DNA of 64,000 nucleotides from an uncultured Eubacteriales bacterium (GTDB lineage Bacteria; Bacillota; Clostridia; Christensenellales; Aristaeellaceae). Position numbers and translations under genes: made by a program. Positions 9,212-17,035 of the stretch are shown here, piece by piece (positions within the stretch are counted from its first letter, which is position 1; each line of letters begins with the position of its first letter). The notes under the pieces were generated by a model. That model was not told the origin of the DNA. It did no database searches and was given only the letters and a program-made list of their open reading frames with translations. Where the stretch lies: assembly GCA_902800625.1 (NCBI GenBank), contig CADCFG010000001.1, positions 186,001-250,000 on the forward strand, given 5' to 3'.

Positions 9212-9258
9212 AAGCAAAACAGCCTTCCTGCGCCGTAAGTCCAGCGCGGGAAAGCTGT
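9212..9258 (-). terminator. Intrinsic terminator after the first MATE gene
   Basis: A 15-base stem (ACAGCTTTCCCGCGC pairing with GCGCAGGAAGGCTGT, minus strand, G-U pairs allowed) is followed by TTTTGCTTT. It ends the transcript from the MATE gene whose stop is at 9269. Confidence 0.75.
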
Positions 9259-9268
9259 ATCAATTTCG

Positions 9269-10660
9269 CTATCGTTCGGGCTGCCAGGTTGCCAGGGCGG
9301 CGCGGCCCTCCGGGGTGACGGGCTTGATCCACTTGCCCCTGAACAGGTGCACCTGCATCAGCACATATCGGATGGGCTCGTCCACATAGCAGCAGGCGAA
9401 CACGACGAGCGTGGGCAGGTGCCACACCATGCCGGTGAGCCACACGCAGGGCAGCACCATCAGCCACATGAACACGATCTCCAGCACCGTGCCATAGGTG
9501 GCGTCCCCGGCTGCGCGGAAGGTGTCGTTCTGGGTCCAGTTGCCCATGCGGATCAGGGCCGCCACGGCGTAGACGCAGATCAGCTCGAAGGCGATGCGGA
9601 AGCTCTCGCCCCGCATGCCCATCATGTTCAGTATGGGCGTGTGCAGCGCGATCAACAGCGCGCCGATCAGGCCGATGAAGCCCTGGCACAGGTATACCAG
9701 CCGCCAGGCGCGCTTGTAGGCCGTGTCCAGCCATCCCGCGCCCACCTCCGTGCCCACCAGCACCGAGGAGGCGTTGGAGAAGCCCGCGAAGAAGCCGATC
9801 ACCAGTCCTTCCAGGGTGCGGAACACGGCGATGGCGGCGATGGCCTCCTCCGGCTGCCTTCCCAGCACGATGTTGATGACCATGTTGCCCAGTCCAATCA
9901 GCACCTCGTTGCAGATGATCGGAAAGCACTTTTTGAAATACGTGCCCACCAGCGCCCGGTCCCAGCGGAAGTGCCGCGTAACGGCCAGCAGGTAGGGATG
10001 GCCCTTCGCCTTCGCCAGCGTCACCACCACGGCCAGGTTCACGCCCTGGGCGATCAGCGTGGCCAGCGCCGCGCCGCGCACGCCCATGGCGGGAAGGCCG
10101 AAGTGGCCGAATATCAACACCCAGTTCAAGAAGATGTTCACCGCCACGGCGCTGAGGGAGCCGTAAAGCGGCAGGCGCACCTGGCCCGTGCAGCGCAGCA
10201 GCGCCGACATGGCCATGGAGAGCACCATCAGCGGGTAGGAGAAGCCCACGATGCGCAGGTACTGGACGCCGATGGATTGTATGGAGGCCTTGTCGGTATA
10301 CAGCTTCATCACCAACTCCGGAAACAGCGTTGCAAAGGCACAAAACAGCACCGCCACCGTCATCATGCAGGTGAGCGTCAGGCCATAGGAGCGGTTGATG
10401 CCGTCGTCGTCCTTTGCGCCCCAGTACTGGGAAAAGAACAGCATGCCGCCGCCCACGAAACCCCAGTAGGCCGAGAACATCAGCGAGGAAAACTGGGCGC
10501 ACAGCCCCACCGCGCCCACCTCCAGGTTGCCCAGGGAGGCAATCATCATGGTGTCCACCATGGAACCGGTGGTGGTCAGCAGGTTTTGCAGCGCCACGGG
10601 CACGGCGATCACCGCGACCTTTTTCAGAAAGTCGCGCCAGGGAAAGGGTGTGGTTCTCAT
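9269..10660 (-). CDS. MATE family efflux transporter
   Basis: A 463-residue polytopic membrane protein with about 12 hydrophobic segments in two similar halves, typical of the DinF/NorM MatE fold (start region VPVALQNLLTTTGSMVDTMMI). It would export cationic or organic compounds using a Na+ or H+ gradient. It carries no extra domain, unlike the MATE proteins at 49-60 kb. The substrate is unknown. It sits 30 bases downstream of the GNAT gene, so the two may be co-transcribed. Confidence 0.9.
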   Translation of the reverse strand: MRTTPFPWRDFLKKVAVIAVPVALQNLLTTTGSMVDTMMIASLGNLEVGAVGLCAQFSSLMFSAYWGFVGGGMLFFSQYWGAKDDDGINRSYGLTLTCMMTVAVLFCAFATLFPELVMKLYTDKASIQSIGVQYLRIVGFSYPLMVLSMAMSALLRCTGQVRLPLYGSLSAVAVNIFLNWVLIFGHFGLPAMGVRGAALATLIAQGVNLAVVVTLAKAKGHPYLLAVTRHFRWDRALVGTYFKKCFPIICNEVLIGLGNMVINIVLGRQPEEAIAAIAVFRTLEGLVIGFFAGFSNASSVLVGTEVGAGWLDTAYKRAWRLVYLCQGFIGLIGALLIALHTPILNMMGMRGESFRIAFELICVYAVAALIRMGNWTQNDTFRAAGDATYGTVLEIVFMWLMVLPCVWLTGMVWHLPTLVVFACCYVDEPIRYVLMQVHLFRGKWIKPVTPEGRAALATWQPER

Positions 10661-10690
10661 ATCGGCGGGAATCCTCTCGGTTGTATCATT

Positions 10691-11197
10691 CTATTGACGG
10701 GACGTCTTTTCGTAGGCCAGCCGGGGATCGTTGTCCTCGTACACGTAGATCGTACCGCAGTGGACAAAGCCCAGCTTGGCAAGCATGCTCTGCATGACGG
10801 TGTTGTCGCCGTGGGTATCGATGCGCAGGTGCCCGCACTGTTCAAACGCCCAGTCCAGGCAGAAGCGGCCGACGCCCTTCTCAGAGCCGTCCGAGGCGAT
10901 GCGGTGCACGACGCCATAGGGGCTGTCGTCCAGCCACGCGCCGTCCGTGATGACGCGGTAGGTCGGCTCGATGTCCTTCCCCTGGATGAAGAAGAACGTG
11001 CCCACGACGGCGTCCGCGTCGTTCACGCAGACATAGCTGTTGCCATCGCGTATGTCGCTTCGGATCAGCGCCTCCGGCGGCCAGTTTCGCGGCCCCCACT
11101 GGTTCGGGTTGCCGTGCTCGGCCATGAAGCGCCGGGCGTAGGCGTAGATCTCCATCATCCGCGCCACGTCTTTTTCGGTGGACTTCCTGATTTGCAT
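10691..11197 (-). CDS. GNAT family N-acetyltransferase
   Basis: 168 residues with the GNAT fold: N-terminal RKSTEKDVARMMEIY, a central VVGTFFFIQG strand, and the acetyl-CoA-binding region IASDGSEKGVGRFCLDWAF, followed by the C-terminal NTVMQSMLAKLGFVHCG. GTGAGGTG precedes the ATG. It acetylates an unknown amine or protein N-terminus. Confidence 0.82.
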   Translation of the reverse strand: MQIRKSTEKDVARMMEIYAYARRFMAEHGNPNQWGPRNWPPEALIRSDIRDGNSYVCVNDADAVVGTFFFIQGKDIEPTYRVITDGAWLDDSPYGVVHRIASDGSEKGVGRFCLDWAFEQCGHLRIDTHGDNTVMQSMLAKLGFVHCGTIYVYEDNDPRLAYEKTSRQ

Positions 11198-11216
11198 CCG
11201 CGATCACCTCACGCCC

Positions 11217-11244
11217 ATTATAGCATCAAATCGCGGAATGTACA
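11217..11244 (-). promoter_or_regulatory. Promoter of the GNAT/MATE unit
   Basis: TGTACA (11239-11244), 16 bases, TATAAT (11217-11222) on the minus strand, close before the ATG at 11197. The leader is very short. Confidence 0.55.
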
Positions 11245-11267
11245 GATAAGGTTAGTATAAGCGTCTG

Positions 11268-11771
11268 TTATCTGTGGATATACATTCGCGACATCTGCGG
11301 CTCGCCGTCGCTCTGGACCATGCAGAGGAACTCCCAGCCGTAGCGCTCATAGAAACCGATGTGGTCGGTGACCAGGTACAGCGGCGAAACGCCCTTTTGG
11401 CGCATGTCCTCCACCGCCAGCTCCAGCAGCCGCCCCGCGATGCCCCGGCCCCGACAGGCCTCCTCCGTGTAGACGGCGCAGACGTTGGGCGAAAGGTCCT
11501 TGCGGTCGTGGAAGTCGTTTTCGATGATGCCCAGCCCTCCGACGATCCGCTCCCCGTCCAGGCACAGGTACCAGCCGCAATCCGTCTCGCCGTCGATCAG
11601 GGCCTGCATGCGCACCCGGTAGGCTTCCTCCGGCACGCCCCACTTCCCGTGGAACCAGGCCGCCGCGCCCGTGAGAAGCTCCGGCCTGTCCCGCAGGCAG
11701 ACCAGCTGAAAGCCTCTCTCTTCCCGGGCGGCGCCATGATCCGGCCCGGCGGGGGTGATTCTTTCGTTCAT
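11268..11771 (-). CDS. GNAT family N-acetyltransferase
   Basis: 167 residues from the ATG at 11771; an upstream in-frame TTG lies close to the promoter and is not favoured. The acetyl-CoA loop is seen as VYTEEACRGRGIAGRLLELA (the R/QxxGxG/A motif), with the late GNAT strand FYERYGWEFLCM. It is not the same subfamily as the GNAT at 10691. The substrate is unknown. Confidence 0.82.
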   Translation of the reverse strand: MNERITPAGPDHGAAREERGFQLVCLRDRPELLTGAAAWFHGKWGVPEEAYRVRMQALIDGETDCGWYLCLDGERIVGGLGIIENDFHDRKDLSPNVCAVYTEEACRGRGIAGRLLELAVEDMRQKGVSPLYLVTDHIGFYERYGWEFLCMVQSDGEPQMSRMYIHR

Positions 11772-11830
11772 GTTCAAGCCCTCGCTTCCTCGGTCGACAG
11801 TTGCCGCTTGCGCGGCCTTCAATGCCTGTA

Positions 11831-11859
11831 ATTATACTGTGGCGCCGCGGCCATGTCAA
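11831..11859 (-). promoter_or_regulatory. Consensus sigma-A promoter of the GNAT gene
   Basis: TTGACA (11854-11859), exactly 17 bases, TATAAT (11831-11836) on the minus strand, a perfect match to the vegetative consensus. It lies about 60 bases before the ATG at 11771. Confidence 0.85.
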
Positions 11860-11874
11860 TAAACAGCAAGCGAA

Positions 11875-11899
11875 TGCCGCCGGGATGCTCCCGGCGGCA
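11875..11899 (-). terminator. Terminator of the gpx-ohrR-trxA-trxB operon
   Basis: A perfect 10-base stem TGCCGCCGGG/CCCGGCGGCA with a five-base loop lies 25 bases past the trxB stop. It is followed on the minus strand by a T-rich stretch (TTCGCTTGCTGTTTATT). Confidence 0.7.
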
Positions 11900-11923
11900 C
11901 ATGGTATCTGGAATATACGGGCG

Positions 11924-12835
11924 TCAGTGCGCCTCGTTCACATACTTCACGGCCTCGGTGGCGGCCATGGCGCCGTCGGCGGTGGCGGTCACCAGCTGGC
12001 GCAGGGCCTTGGCCCGATTGTCCCCGGCCACGAATACGCCCGGTGTGCGGGTGTGGCAGTCCTCGCCGGAGGCGGCGTAGCCCACGTCGTCCAGCTGCAC
12101 AAGGGACGCGAAGTTCTGGTTCTCAGGCACCCGGCCCACGGCAATGAACAGGCCGTTCAGCTCGATCTGACGGGTACTGCCGTCCAGCTTGTCGGTCACC
12201 TCGATGGCTTTCAGCCGCTTCTCGGCGATCAGGCCGGTCACGTTGGCGTTGTAGATGATCTCCACGTTCGCCTTCTCCTTCAGGCGCGCGGCGTTGGTGT
12301 CGTCGCCACGGAAGCTGTCGCGGCGGTGGATCAGGTACACCTTCTGCGCCAGGTCGGAAAGGTACAGCGCATCTTCCAGGGCGGTGTTGCCGCCGCCCAC
12401 CACGGCCACGGTCTTGTTGCGATAGAAGTTGCCGTCGCAAGTGGCACAGTAGGATACGCCCCGGCCTACCAGCCTGTCCTCCCCCTCCAGGCCCAGCTTG
12501 CGGTTCTCCGAGCCGGTGGCCAGGATGACAGCCTTCGCCTGATAGCGGTTCTTGGGGGTGACGACGGTCTTGGTATCGCCCTCGTCCACGATTTCAACCG
12601 CCTTCTCGAACACAAACTCCGCGCCCAGGCCCTTGGCCTGCTCGTAGACCTTGTTGGAGAACTCGAAGCCGGAGATGTGGGCTTCCACGGGATAGTTCTC
12701 GATGTCCGGCGTTTTCAGGATCTGGCCGCCAAATGTGACCGCCTCCAGCACCAGCACGGTTTTGGCGGCGCGGCGGGCATAGATGGCCGCGGTCATGCCC
12801 GCGGGGCCAGCGCCGACGATGATGATGTCGTACAT
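11924..12835 (-). CDS. trxB: Thioredoxin-disulfide reductase
   Basis: 303 residues: FAD motif GAGPAGMTAA at 8-17, the redox pair CATC followed by D, NADPH motif GGGNTALEDA and the C-terminal FAD-binding GVFVAGDNR. It passes electrons from NADPH to the thioredoxin encoded directly upstream. The trxA stop and the trxB ATG are one base apart, with GGAGG inside the end of trxA, so the two are translationally linked. Confidence 0.95.
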   Translation of the reverse strand: MYDIIIVGAGPAGMTAAIYARRAAKTVLVLEAVTFGGQILKTPDIENYPVEAHISGFEFSNKVYEQAKGLGAEFVFEKAVEIVDEGDTKTVVTPKNRYQAKAVILATGSENRKLGLEGEDRLVGRGVSYCATCDGNFYRNKTVAVVGGGNTALEDALYLSDLAQKVYLIHRRDSFRGDDTNAARLKEKANVEIIYNANVTGLIAEKRLKAIEVTDKLDGSTRQIELNGLFIAVGRVPENQNFASLVQLDDVGYAASGEDCHTRTPGVFVAGDNRAKALRQLVTATADGAMAATEAVKYVNEAH

Positions 12836-12836
12836 A

Positions 12837-13148
12837 TCAATCCTCCACCAGCGCGGCGATGGCGTCCCTGGGGATCAGGCCCACGTTGCGTTTGACTTCC
12901 TCGCCGCCCTTGAACACCACCAGGCAGGGGATGGACGTCACGTCGTACTCGTCCGCCAGCTCGTCCTCCTCGTCGATGTCGATGGACACGATCTTGTAGC
13001 CGGGGTTGCCCGCGGCCAGCTCGTCCAGCATGGGCTTCATGGCCTGGCAGGGGCCGCACCAGCCCGCGTTGAAATCCGCCAGCACCGGGATGTCGCTCTT
13101 CAAAACTTCGCTCTCGAAATTGGCCTTGGTCACTTCGATCACAGACAT
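12837..13148 (-). CDS. trxA: Thioredoxin
   Basis: 103 residues with the canonical active site WCGPC near residue 30 and the cis-Pro strand DVTSIPCLVVF; here a Cys follows the cis-Pro, which is less usual than Thr. AAGGAG precedes the ATG. It reduces cytoplasmic disulfides and, in this operon, is the likely electron donor for the thiol-type peroxidase upstream. Confidence 0.95.
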   Translation of the reverse strand: MSVIEVTKANFESEVLKSDIPVLADFNAGWCGPCQAMKPMLDELAAGNPGYKIVSIDIDEEDELADEYDVTSIPCLVVFKGGEEVKRNVGLIPRDAIAALVED

Positions 13149-13151
13149 GTT

Positions 13152-13595
13152 TCACAACTCCTTTTCGATATTCATGAGTACTTTTCCTATGAGTTCGCCC
13201 AGCCGGACGGCCTCATCCGCGGACAGGCCCAGGCAATTCGCCATCTTCTCAGGCACGGATAGGGCTTCGTCCTGAAGCCGCTCCCCCGCCTCCGTCAGCT
13301 GGATAATCAGGCTGCGCTCGTCCCGGGGGTCGCGACGGCGGGTCAGGTAGCCCTTCTGCTCCAGCTTCTTCAGCACGGGCGTCAGCGTGCTGGGGTCCAG
13401 CAGCAGCGCCCGGCTGACGTCCCTGGCGCTGCCGCAGCCCTTCTCCCAGAAGTACATCATCACCACGTATTGTGTGTAGCTCAGGTTCAGCTTATCCAGC
13501 AGGGGCTGGTAGCGCCGGGTGATCTCCTTGGAGCAGAGGTACAGCGGGAAGCACAGCTGGTTGCGCAGGCGCAGGCTTTCGTAGGGATCGGCCAT
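13152..13595 (-). CDS. ohrR: MarR-family peroxide sensor, OhrR-like
   Basis: 147 residues with a winged helix (LTPVLKKLEQKGYLTRRRDPRDERS) and the N-terminal QLCFPLYLCSKE. The Cys in LCF corresponds to the peroxide-sensing Cys of Bacillus OhrR, followed by the conserved YQPLLDKLNLSYTQY. Family members leave DNA when this Cys is oxidised by organic hydroperoxides. It sits one base after gpx and just before trxA, so it probably autoregulates the operon. Confidence 0.85.
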   Translation of the reverse strand: MADPYESLRLRNQLCFPLYLCSKEITRRYQPLLDKLNLSYTQYVVMMYFWEKGCGSARDVSRALLLDPSTLTPVLKKLEQKGYLTRRRDPRDERSLIIQLTEAGERLQDEALSVPEKMANCLGLSADEAVRLGELIGKVLMNIEKEL

Positions 13596-13596
13596 A

Positions 13597-14136
13597 TCAG
13601 ATCAGCGCGGCGATGTCCGCCTCGAAGGAGGCCGGGTCGCTGGTGGGATTATAGCGCTTGACCACATTGCCCTCCCGGTCCACCAGGAACTTGGTGAAGT
13701 TCCACTTGATGTCATTGGGCTTCTTGCAGGTGGTGCTGATCTTGGCGATCATGGCCATGGCGGCCTTGTTCTTCATGCCCTCCACCTTTTCGTCGGGCTG
13801 AGCTTCCTTCAGGAAGGTGTACAGCGGCTCCTCGCCTTCGCCGTTCACGTCGATCTTGGTCAGCTGGTCGAACTGGGTCTTGTACTTGGCGGTGCAGAAC
13901 TCGTGGATCTCGCTCTCGTCGCCTGGGGCCTGGTGGCCGAACTGGTTGCAGGGGAAGTCCAGCACCTCGAAGCCCTGGTCGTGATACTTCTCATACAGCG
14001 CCTCCAGCGCCGCGTACTGGGGCGTGAAACCGCAGCCGGTGGCGGTATTGACGATCAGCAGCACCTTGCCCTTCAGGTCAGCCAGGTTCAGAGTGGCGCC
14101 CTTGCGGGCCTTGACGGTGTAATCATAGATGCTCAT
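13597..14136 (-). CDS. gpx: Thiol (glutathione-type) peroxidase
   Basis: 179 residues. The peroxidatic Cys is in NTATGCGFTPQY near residue 35, with the tetrad partners Gln in PCNQFGHQ and Trp/Asn in KWNFTKF. It is a Cys, not selenocysteine, enzyme. Bacterial Cys-Gpx proteins are usually thioredoxin-dependent, which matches the trxA/trxB genes in the same operon. It is first in the operon, with AAAGGAGG at its ATG. Confidence 0.93.
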   Translation of the reverse strand: MSIYDYTVKARKGATLNLADLKGKVLLIVNTATGCGFTPQYAALEALYEKYHDQGFEVLDFPCNQFGHQAPGDESEIHEFCTAKYKTQFDQLTKIDVNGEGEEPLYTFLKEAQPDEKVEGMKNKAAMAMIAKISTTCKKPNDIKWNFTKFLVDREGNVVKRYNPTSDPASFEADIAALI

Positions 14137-14169
14137 GGTGTGAACCTCCTTTATTTCGTTTTCAAAATG

Positions 14170-14198
14170 ATTTTATCAAATTAATTGAGCCCTGTCAA
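14170..14198 (-). promoter_or_regulatory. gpx operon promoter with AT-rich near-palindrome
   Basis: TTGACA (14193-14198), 17 bases, TAAAAT (14170-14175) on the minus strand. The spacer holds CAATTAATTTG, a near-palindrome similar in style to AATT-rich OhrR operators, so repression by the operon's own OhrR is plausible. Confidence 0.7.
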
Positions 14199-14298
14199 TA
14201 TGCCAACGAAACATTTTGACGTTAATTTCACATTAACCGTCGATGCAATGGCGGATTGCCTGTCTCATCCCCCCGGCCCTTGGCCATGGTGCGATCAA

Positions 14299-15165
14299 TC
14301 AGTAAAACGTCATCGAGTATGAAATCTCCCGCATCGCGCCGCTTTCCAGATATTGGATTCCCTTCTTCTGGTCGATGGTGCCGGTGAAGCCCTCGTCGTC
14401 CGTGCGGCCAAACCAGGGCTCCAGGCAGATGAACGGCCCCTGGGGATTGGCCCAAACCGCCAGCATCGGGAAACCGGCGCAGTCAAGCATCACCCAGCTC
14501 TGCCCGTCCGGCCCGGCGATGCCCACGCGCTGCACTTGGCCGTCCTCGAAAATCCAGGTGTCCGTGATGTCCGAACGGTATTTTGCGCGTCCATCCGCCA
14601 GCGGGATCGTCTTTTCCTCCTTCACAGCATACCCCGCGGGGCTGGCGCTGATGCAATGCAGCGACTCCGCGCCTGGGAAGAGTATTTGACAGTCCTCCTT
14701 GTTTACCCCCGGCGGCGGCAAAAACCCCGGATGTCCGCCGATGGAGAAGTACATTCGCCCATCGCCATGGTTCCCGACCGTCCATGCCACGGTCAGCCGC
14801 CGTCCCTCCAGCCGGTGGGAAACGTCGAGGGAAAACGCGTAGGGATAGCGTTCCCGCGTCCAGTCCGTGGCCTCCAGGCGGTGTGTGACAGTCCCGTCGC
14901 CCGCCTCCAGGCAGGCAAAGTCCATGTCGCGGGCAAAGCCGTGCTGGGTGGGCATGGAATACTCCCGCGCGCCCATACGGTACTTTCCGTTCATCACCTT
15001 GCCCACGAACGGGAACAGGATCGGCGCGTGCCGGTTCCAGACGGCGGCGTCGCCGGTCCAAATGCGCTCCAGCCCGCGCGCCTTGTCGTAGACGCTGACC
15101 AGCTCCGCGCCGGCATCGGCGACGCTCACCCGCAGGGCTTCGTTTTCGATGATATGTGTGGACAT
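14299..15165 (-). CDS. Aldose 1-epimerase family (galactose mutarotase-like, LacX type)
   Basis: 288 residues. The catalytic histidines are in QHGFARDM and IGGHPGF, and the glutamate in CLEPWFGRTD. This is the galactose-mutarotase beta-sandwich, LacX-like subgroup, which interconverts anomers of a free or phosphorylated sugar. CAGGAGG precedes the ATG. It is a single-gene unit with its own promoter. Confidence 0.88.
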   Translation of the reverse strand: MSTHIIENEALRVSVADAGAELVSVYDKARGLERIWTGDAAVWNRHAPILFPFVGKVMNGKYRMGAREYSMPTQHGFARDMDFACLEAGDGTVTHRLEATDWTRERYPYAFSLDVSHRLEGRRLTVAWTVGNHGDGRMYFSIGGHPGFLPPPGVNKEDCQILFPGAESLHCISASPAGYAVKEEKTIPLADGRAKYRSDITDTWIFEDGQVQRVGIAGPDGQSWVMLDCAGFPMLAVWANPQGPFICLEPWFGRTDDEGFTGTIDQKKGIQYLESGAMREISYSMTFY

Positions 15166-15203
15166 GCCGCACCTCCTGAGAATGGTTTTGATTCCTGTAC
15201 AAC

Positions 15204-15233
15204 ATTATAGCAGGCGGCCTCGCCCGCTGTCCA
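15204..15233 (-). promoter_or_regulatory. Promoter of the mutarotase gene
   Basis: TGGACA (15228-15233), 18 bases, TATAAT (15204-15209) on the minus strand, about 35 bases before the ATG. Confidence 0.65.
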
Positions 15234-15267
15234 GCCCGTCCAGCAAAAATGCGCCTGCTCGGCACGG

Positions 15268-15296
15268 TTGAAAACAACCCGCCATTGTGGTATGCT
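15268..15296 (+). promoter_or_regulatory. Promoter of the sirtuin operon, possibly leaderless
   Basis: TTGAAA (15268-15273), 17 bases, TATGCT (15291-15296). The preferred ATG is at 15303, six bases past the -10, so transcription would begin at or next to the start codon. No Shine-Dalgarno sequence is visible. Confidence 0.55.
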
Positions 15297-15302
15297 GGAT
15301 GC

Positions 15303-16100
15303 ATGAAGACGGATTTTTCAACGGAGCGCGAAAAGCGCAATTACTTTAATCGCATGAGCGACGCCCAGCGGCTGGATGCCTTTGCCACGATGCTCGCCTG
15401 GGCGGAAAGCGCCGTGTTCCTGGGCGGCGCGGGCGTGTCCACCGAGAGCGGTATCCCCGATTTTCGCGGCAAGAACGGCCTGTACCGCAAGAGCGAAAAG
15501 GGCTTCTCGCGATACAAACCAGAATACCTGTTGAGCTATGACTGCCTGCGCAGCGAGCCGGGGGTGTTCTTCGACTTCTATCGCCGCAACTTGGACGCGC
15601 GCAACGTCAAGCCCAACGCGGCGCACCTGCGCCTGGCGGAATGGGAGGCCTCCGGGCGGCTGACGGGCGTCGTCACCCAAAACATCGACGGCTTACACCA
15701 GAAGGCGGGAAGCCGGAACGTTCAGGAGATCCACGGCACCATCTGGAAGAGCCACTGCGTGTCCTGCAAGGCGGCCTACGGCGTGGACTTCATATTCGAC
15801 AGCCCCGACCCCGTGCCCCGCTGTCCGAAGTGCGGAAAGATGGTACGGCCCGACGTGACGCTGTACGGTGAGTTCCTGCCCAAGGAAGCCCACGCCAACG
15901 CCCTGCGCATGATCCAGCGGGCAGATTTGCTGATCATCGGCGGCACGTCGCTGGAGGTGGGCTCCGCGGCCAACCTGGCCCACCAGTACCACGGCAAATA
16001 CCTGGTCATTGTCAACAAGGGCAAGACCCACATGGAGGGCATGGCCGACCTGGTGTTCCACGACAGCATCGGGAAGGTGCTGTCCGCTGTATCGCCGTAG
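15303..16100 (+). CDS. Sirtuin, NAD-dependent protein deacylase
   Basis: 265 residues from ATG 15303. It has the NAD-binding [15 protein letters not shown] near 41-55, TQNIDGLH near 125, the catalytic His in EIHGT, and a zinc ribbon of CVSC and CPKC. It removes acyl groups from lysines using NAD+. An upstream in-frame ATG at 15249 precedes the promoter and is not used here. It is followed after 34 bases by a fructosamine-kinase gene, suggesting a protein-repair theme (deacylation and deglycation). Confidence 0.92.
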   Translation: MKTDFSTEREKRNYFNRMSDAQRLDAFATMLAWAESAVFLGGAGVSTESGIPDFRGKNGLYRKSEKGFSRYKPEYLLSYDCLRSEPGVFFDFYRRNLDARNVKPNAAHLRLAEWEASGRLTGVVTQNIDGLHQKAGSRNVQEIHGTIWKSHCVSCKAAYGVDFIFDSPDPVPRCPKCGKMVRPDVTLYGEFLPKEAHANALRMIQRADLLIIGGTSLEVGSAANLAHQYHGKYLVIVNKGKTHMEGMADLVFHDSIGKVLSAVSP

Positions 16101-16134
16101 ACAGATTACACAAAGCCGCGAGGAGGACAGAACG

Positions 16135-16992
16135 ATGCTCCGGGAAACCCTCGAAAACCGCTTCGGCGCACAACTCGCGGATGCCGTGCCCGTCTCCGGC
16201 GGCGACATCAACGCGGCTTATCGCCTGACGCTCACGGACGGGACCTGCATCTTTATGAAGGCCAATCGCACCGCCTCCCCCGCCTTCTTCCAGGCGGAGG
16301 CGGACGGCCTCGCCGCCATTCGGGACACCGGGGCCATCGGCGTGCCTGCCGTGATCGCCGCCGGAAACGATGAAAGATACGGCAGCTTCCTTCTGTTGGA
16401 ATGGATTGAACCTGCCCCGCAGAAGCGCGACTTCTGGGAAGGCTTCGGCCACAGTCTGGCTCGGATGCACCTCACCCGCGCTGAACACTTTGGGTGGAAG
16501 CGGGACAACTATATCGGCTCCACCCCGCAAATCAATGCGCCCCGCGGAAGCTGGGTATCCTTCTTCCGGGACTGCCGTCTCGCGCCCCAGTTCAAGCGGG
16601 CGCAGCACTGGTTGGATTCGGATATGCGCAGGCGCGTCATCCGCCTGCTGGACCATCTGGATGATGTCCTCGTCGAACCGCCCCGCCCTTCCCTGCTCCA
16701 CGGCGACCTGTGGTCCGGCAACTTCATCACCGGCAGCGACGGCCAGGCCCGGCTCATCGACCCGGCGGCGTATGTCGGTCACGCGGAGGCTGACCTTGCC
16801 ATGACAGAGCTGTTCGGCGGCTTCCACCCGCGCTTCTATGCCGCGTATCAGGAGATCAATCCGCTCCAGGACGGCTACGACGAGCGCCGCGATCTGTACA
16901 ACCTTTACCACCTGCTGAATCACCTGAACCTGTTTGGAAGCGGTTATCTTCCCCCGGTGGAGCGCATCATACGTCGTTACGCCGGGCGGTGA
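16135..16992 (+). CDS. Fructosamine kinase family protein
   Basis: 285 residues starting at ATG 16135, behind GAGGAGG; the frame also reads upstream over the sirtuin end, but without a start signal. SWVSFFRDCRL, LLHGDLWSGNF (catalytic HGDxxxxN) and LIDPAAYVGHAEADLAM are hallmarks of fructosamine-3-kinase relatives. It phosphorylates sugars attached to amines (glycated proteins or free adducts) so that they fall off. Confidence 0.9.
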   Translation: MLRETLENRFGAQLADAVPVSGGDINAAYRLTLTDGTCIFMKANRTASPAFFQAEADGLAAIRDTGAIGVPAVIAAGNDERYGSFLLLEWIEPAPQKRDFWEGFGHSLARMHLTRAEHFGWKRDNYIGSTPQINAPRGSWVSFFRDCRLAPQFKRAQHWLDSDMRRRVIRLLDHLDDVLVEPPRPSLLHGDLWSGNFITGSDGQARLIDPAAYVGHAEADLAMTELFGGFHPRFYAAYQEINPLQDGYDERRDLYNLYHLLNHLNLFGSGYLPPVERIIRRYAGR

Positions 16993-16997
16993 CATAA

Positions 16998-17026
16998 AAA
17001 AGGCGCTGAACAAGTCAGCGCCTTTT
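16998..17026. terminator. Bidirectional intrinsic terminator
   Basis: A perfect 12-base stem AAAAGGCGCTGA/TCAGCGCCTTTT with a five-base loop lies between two convergent genes. The A/T ends give a T-run on both strands. Confidence 0.85.
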
Positions 17027-17035
17027 GTCATGTCC

